Below the pieces are notes generated by a model, which worked only from the letters and a program-made list of their open reading frames with translations, did not search any database and had not been told where the DNA came from. From contig DAOTXK010000319.1 in assembly GCA_034435395.1 (NCBI GenBank), positions 1 through 15,067 on the forward strand: a stretch of 15,067 nt of DNA, given 5' to 3'. Position 1 is the stretch's first letter; each line of letters opens with the position of its first letter. A program made the position numbers and the translations under genes. Source of the DNA: DAOTXK01 sp034435395. GTDB taxonomy: Bacteria > Chloroflexota > Anaerolineae > Aggregatilineales > Ch27. Of this stretch, positions 14,012-15,067 are shown in pieces.

Positions 14012-15067
14012 ATGAGTAAGCAAGAGCTTTCACGCCGGGATTTTTTGAAGGCGATGGCCGGCGGCGTGGTGGCAGCCTTCGCGGCCCGCGTGGTGCCGCT
14101 GGCCTCGGCGGCGCCCGCCAAGCAGGGGGCGTACCAGGAGGCCCCGATGCTGGCCGAGCTGGTCGCCGCCGGGCAACTGCCGCCGGTGGAGCAGCGCCTG
14201 CCCCGCAACCCACGGGTGATCACCCCATATAGTGAAGTGGGTGAGTACGGCGGCACCTGGCGGCGGGCGTTCAAGGGCCTCTCCGACCGCTGGGGACCCA
14301 CCAAGCTCAATGAAGAGATGGCGATTGAGTGGGATGCCCCCGATCCGAATACCACCAACCTGGCGGCGAACTTCATCTCCGAGTGGAGCCAGAACGAAGA
14401 CGCTACCTCGTTCACCTTCACCCTGCGCGACGGGCTGAAGTGGTCGGATGGTGCGCCCTGGACCACCGCAGACGTGCAGTTCTGGTACGAAAAAATCTTC
14501 CTGACCGACCTGCTGAATGCGCCTGACTTCTACATGCCCGCCGGCGAGCGGATGGGTCTTGAAGTGGTCGACGAACTCACCTGGACGGTCACGTTCGCCG
14601 CGCCGAACCCGCTGCTGCCCATTCGTATCGCCAAGAGCACCGGCGGGATGACGGGTGGTCCAACCATGGCAGCGCCGAAGCACTATCTGGAAAAGTTCCT
14701 CGGCGACGACGACACCGCCGACTGGGATCTGATTAACGCCGCGCTGCAAGCCAATGGCCTGACCGCCTGGCAGGAACTCTGGTACGAGGCCGGGGTCGGC
14801 GATGGACGCGGCCCGATCTGCTTCTGGTTCCGCAACCCGGAACTGCCGGTCGCCAATGCCTGGAAGGCCGAAAACTCGCCGCTCGAAGACCCCTATTTTA
14901 TGGTCCGCAATCCCTACTATCACGCCGTCGATACCGAAGGCAACCAGCTGCCCTACATCGACCGGGTCCAGCATTCGCTGTTTGAGTCAAACGAAACCCT
15001 CAATCTGTGGATCGCGCAGGGCCTGATCGATATGCAGAATCGCCACCTGTCCACCCAGGACTACACG
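14012..15067 (+). CDS. Family 5 ABC solute-binding protein, Tat-exported (partial, runs off right edge)
   Basis: 352 codons are visible from ATG at 14012 (AAGGGAGG nine bases upstream). The N-terminus is a twin-arginine signal, LSRRDFLKAMAGG, then a hydrophobic stretch ending PLASA|AP. The mature part shows the SBP_bac_5 pattern: YGGTWRRAF, TSFTFTLRDGLKWSDGAPWTTADVQFWYE split by the usual order, LTWTVTFAAPNPLLP, and FMVRNPYYHAVDTEGNQLPYIDRV. This class binds peptides or oligosaccharides for ABC import. Family members have 550-650 residues, so over a third is missing. In Thermotoga maritima the alpha-glucuronidase gene also neighbours a peptide-type importer used for xylo-oligosaccharides, so a similar ligand is likely here. 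The importer's permeases and ATPases would lie right of the window. Confidence 0.93.
   Translation, partial: MSKQELSRRDFLKAMAGGVVAAFAARVVPLASAAPAKQGAYQEAPMLAELVAAGQLPPVEQRLPRNPRVITPYSEVGEYGGTWRRAFKGLSDRWGPTKLNEEMAIEWDAPDPNTTNLAANFISEWSQNEDATSFTFTLRDGLKWSDGAPWTTADVQFWYEKIFLTDLLNAPDFYMPAGERMGLEVVDELTWTVTFAAPNPLLPIRIAKSTGGMTGGPTMAAPKHYLEKFLGDDDTADWDLINAALQANGLTAWQELWYEAGVGDGRGPICFWFRNPELPVANAWKAENSPLEDPYFMVRNPYYHAVDTEGNQLPYIDRVQHSLFESNETLNLWIAQGLIDMQNRHLSTQDYT

Noticed and set aside
1..15067. CRISPR array, rRNA, phage or toxin-antitoxin genes
   Set aside because: No regularly spaced repeats, rRNA-like segments or paired small toxin/antitoxin frames were found on reading both strands.

Overview
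The window is GC-rich bacterial DNA with dense gene packing, good Shine-Dalgarno sites and several GTG or TTG starts. It reads as a plant-cell-wall sugar utilisation locus. Gene content (a ribose-type ABC importer beside a split transketolase, a GH67 alpha-glucuronidase cluster, a Tat-exported family 5 solute-binding protein, a large serine recombinase fragment) recalls Chloroflexota of the Anaerolineae type. That assignment is an inference from gene style only; no rRNA or marker gene is present.

Left cluster (1-6844). A LacI-family regulator (minus strand, cut by the left edge) and a D-lyxose isomerase-family cupin enzyme (minus) are divergent from a plus-strand series: transketolase N-terminal subunit, transketolase C-terminal subunit (17-bp overlap), ribose-type periplasmic binding protein, ribose-type permease and a half-size sugar ABC ATPase. 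The intergenic region 1419-1737 carries candidate promoters in both directions and two dyad-symmetric sites. A 406-bp gap between binding protein and permease holds a perfect 11-bp stem-loop and a separate promoter with a consensus -10. The enzyme set (lyxose-isomerase-type isomerase, split transketolase, RbsB/C/A-type importer, LacI) matches the published non-oxidative D-apiose pathway except that no sugar kinase is in the window.

Junction (6845-7541). Directly after the ATPase stop lies an antisense remnant of a large serine recombinase (zinc ribbon and coiled coil only). This suggests that mobile DNA once separated or joined the two sugar clusters.

Right cluster (7542-15067). On the minus strand, in transcription order, are a Gfo/Idh/MocA oxidoreductase, a small membrane-anchored or exported protein of unknown function, an enolase-superfamily (MLE-like) enzyme and a GH67 alpha-glucuronidase. 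Divergent from them on the plus strand are a small conserved-looking protein of unknown function and a Tat-exported family 5 solute-binding protein that runs off the right edge. The divergent region 12956-13371 contains a perfect 14-bp palindrome of LacI-operator form. The likely theme is uptake and trimming of (methyl)glucuronic-acid-bearing xylo-oligosaccharides, with sugar-acid redox and isomerisation chemistry alongside.
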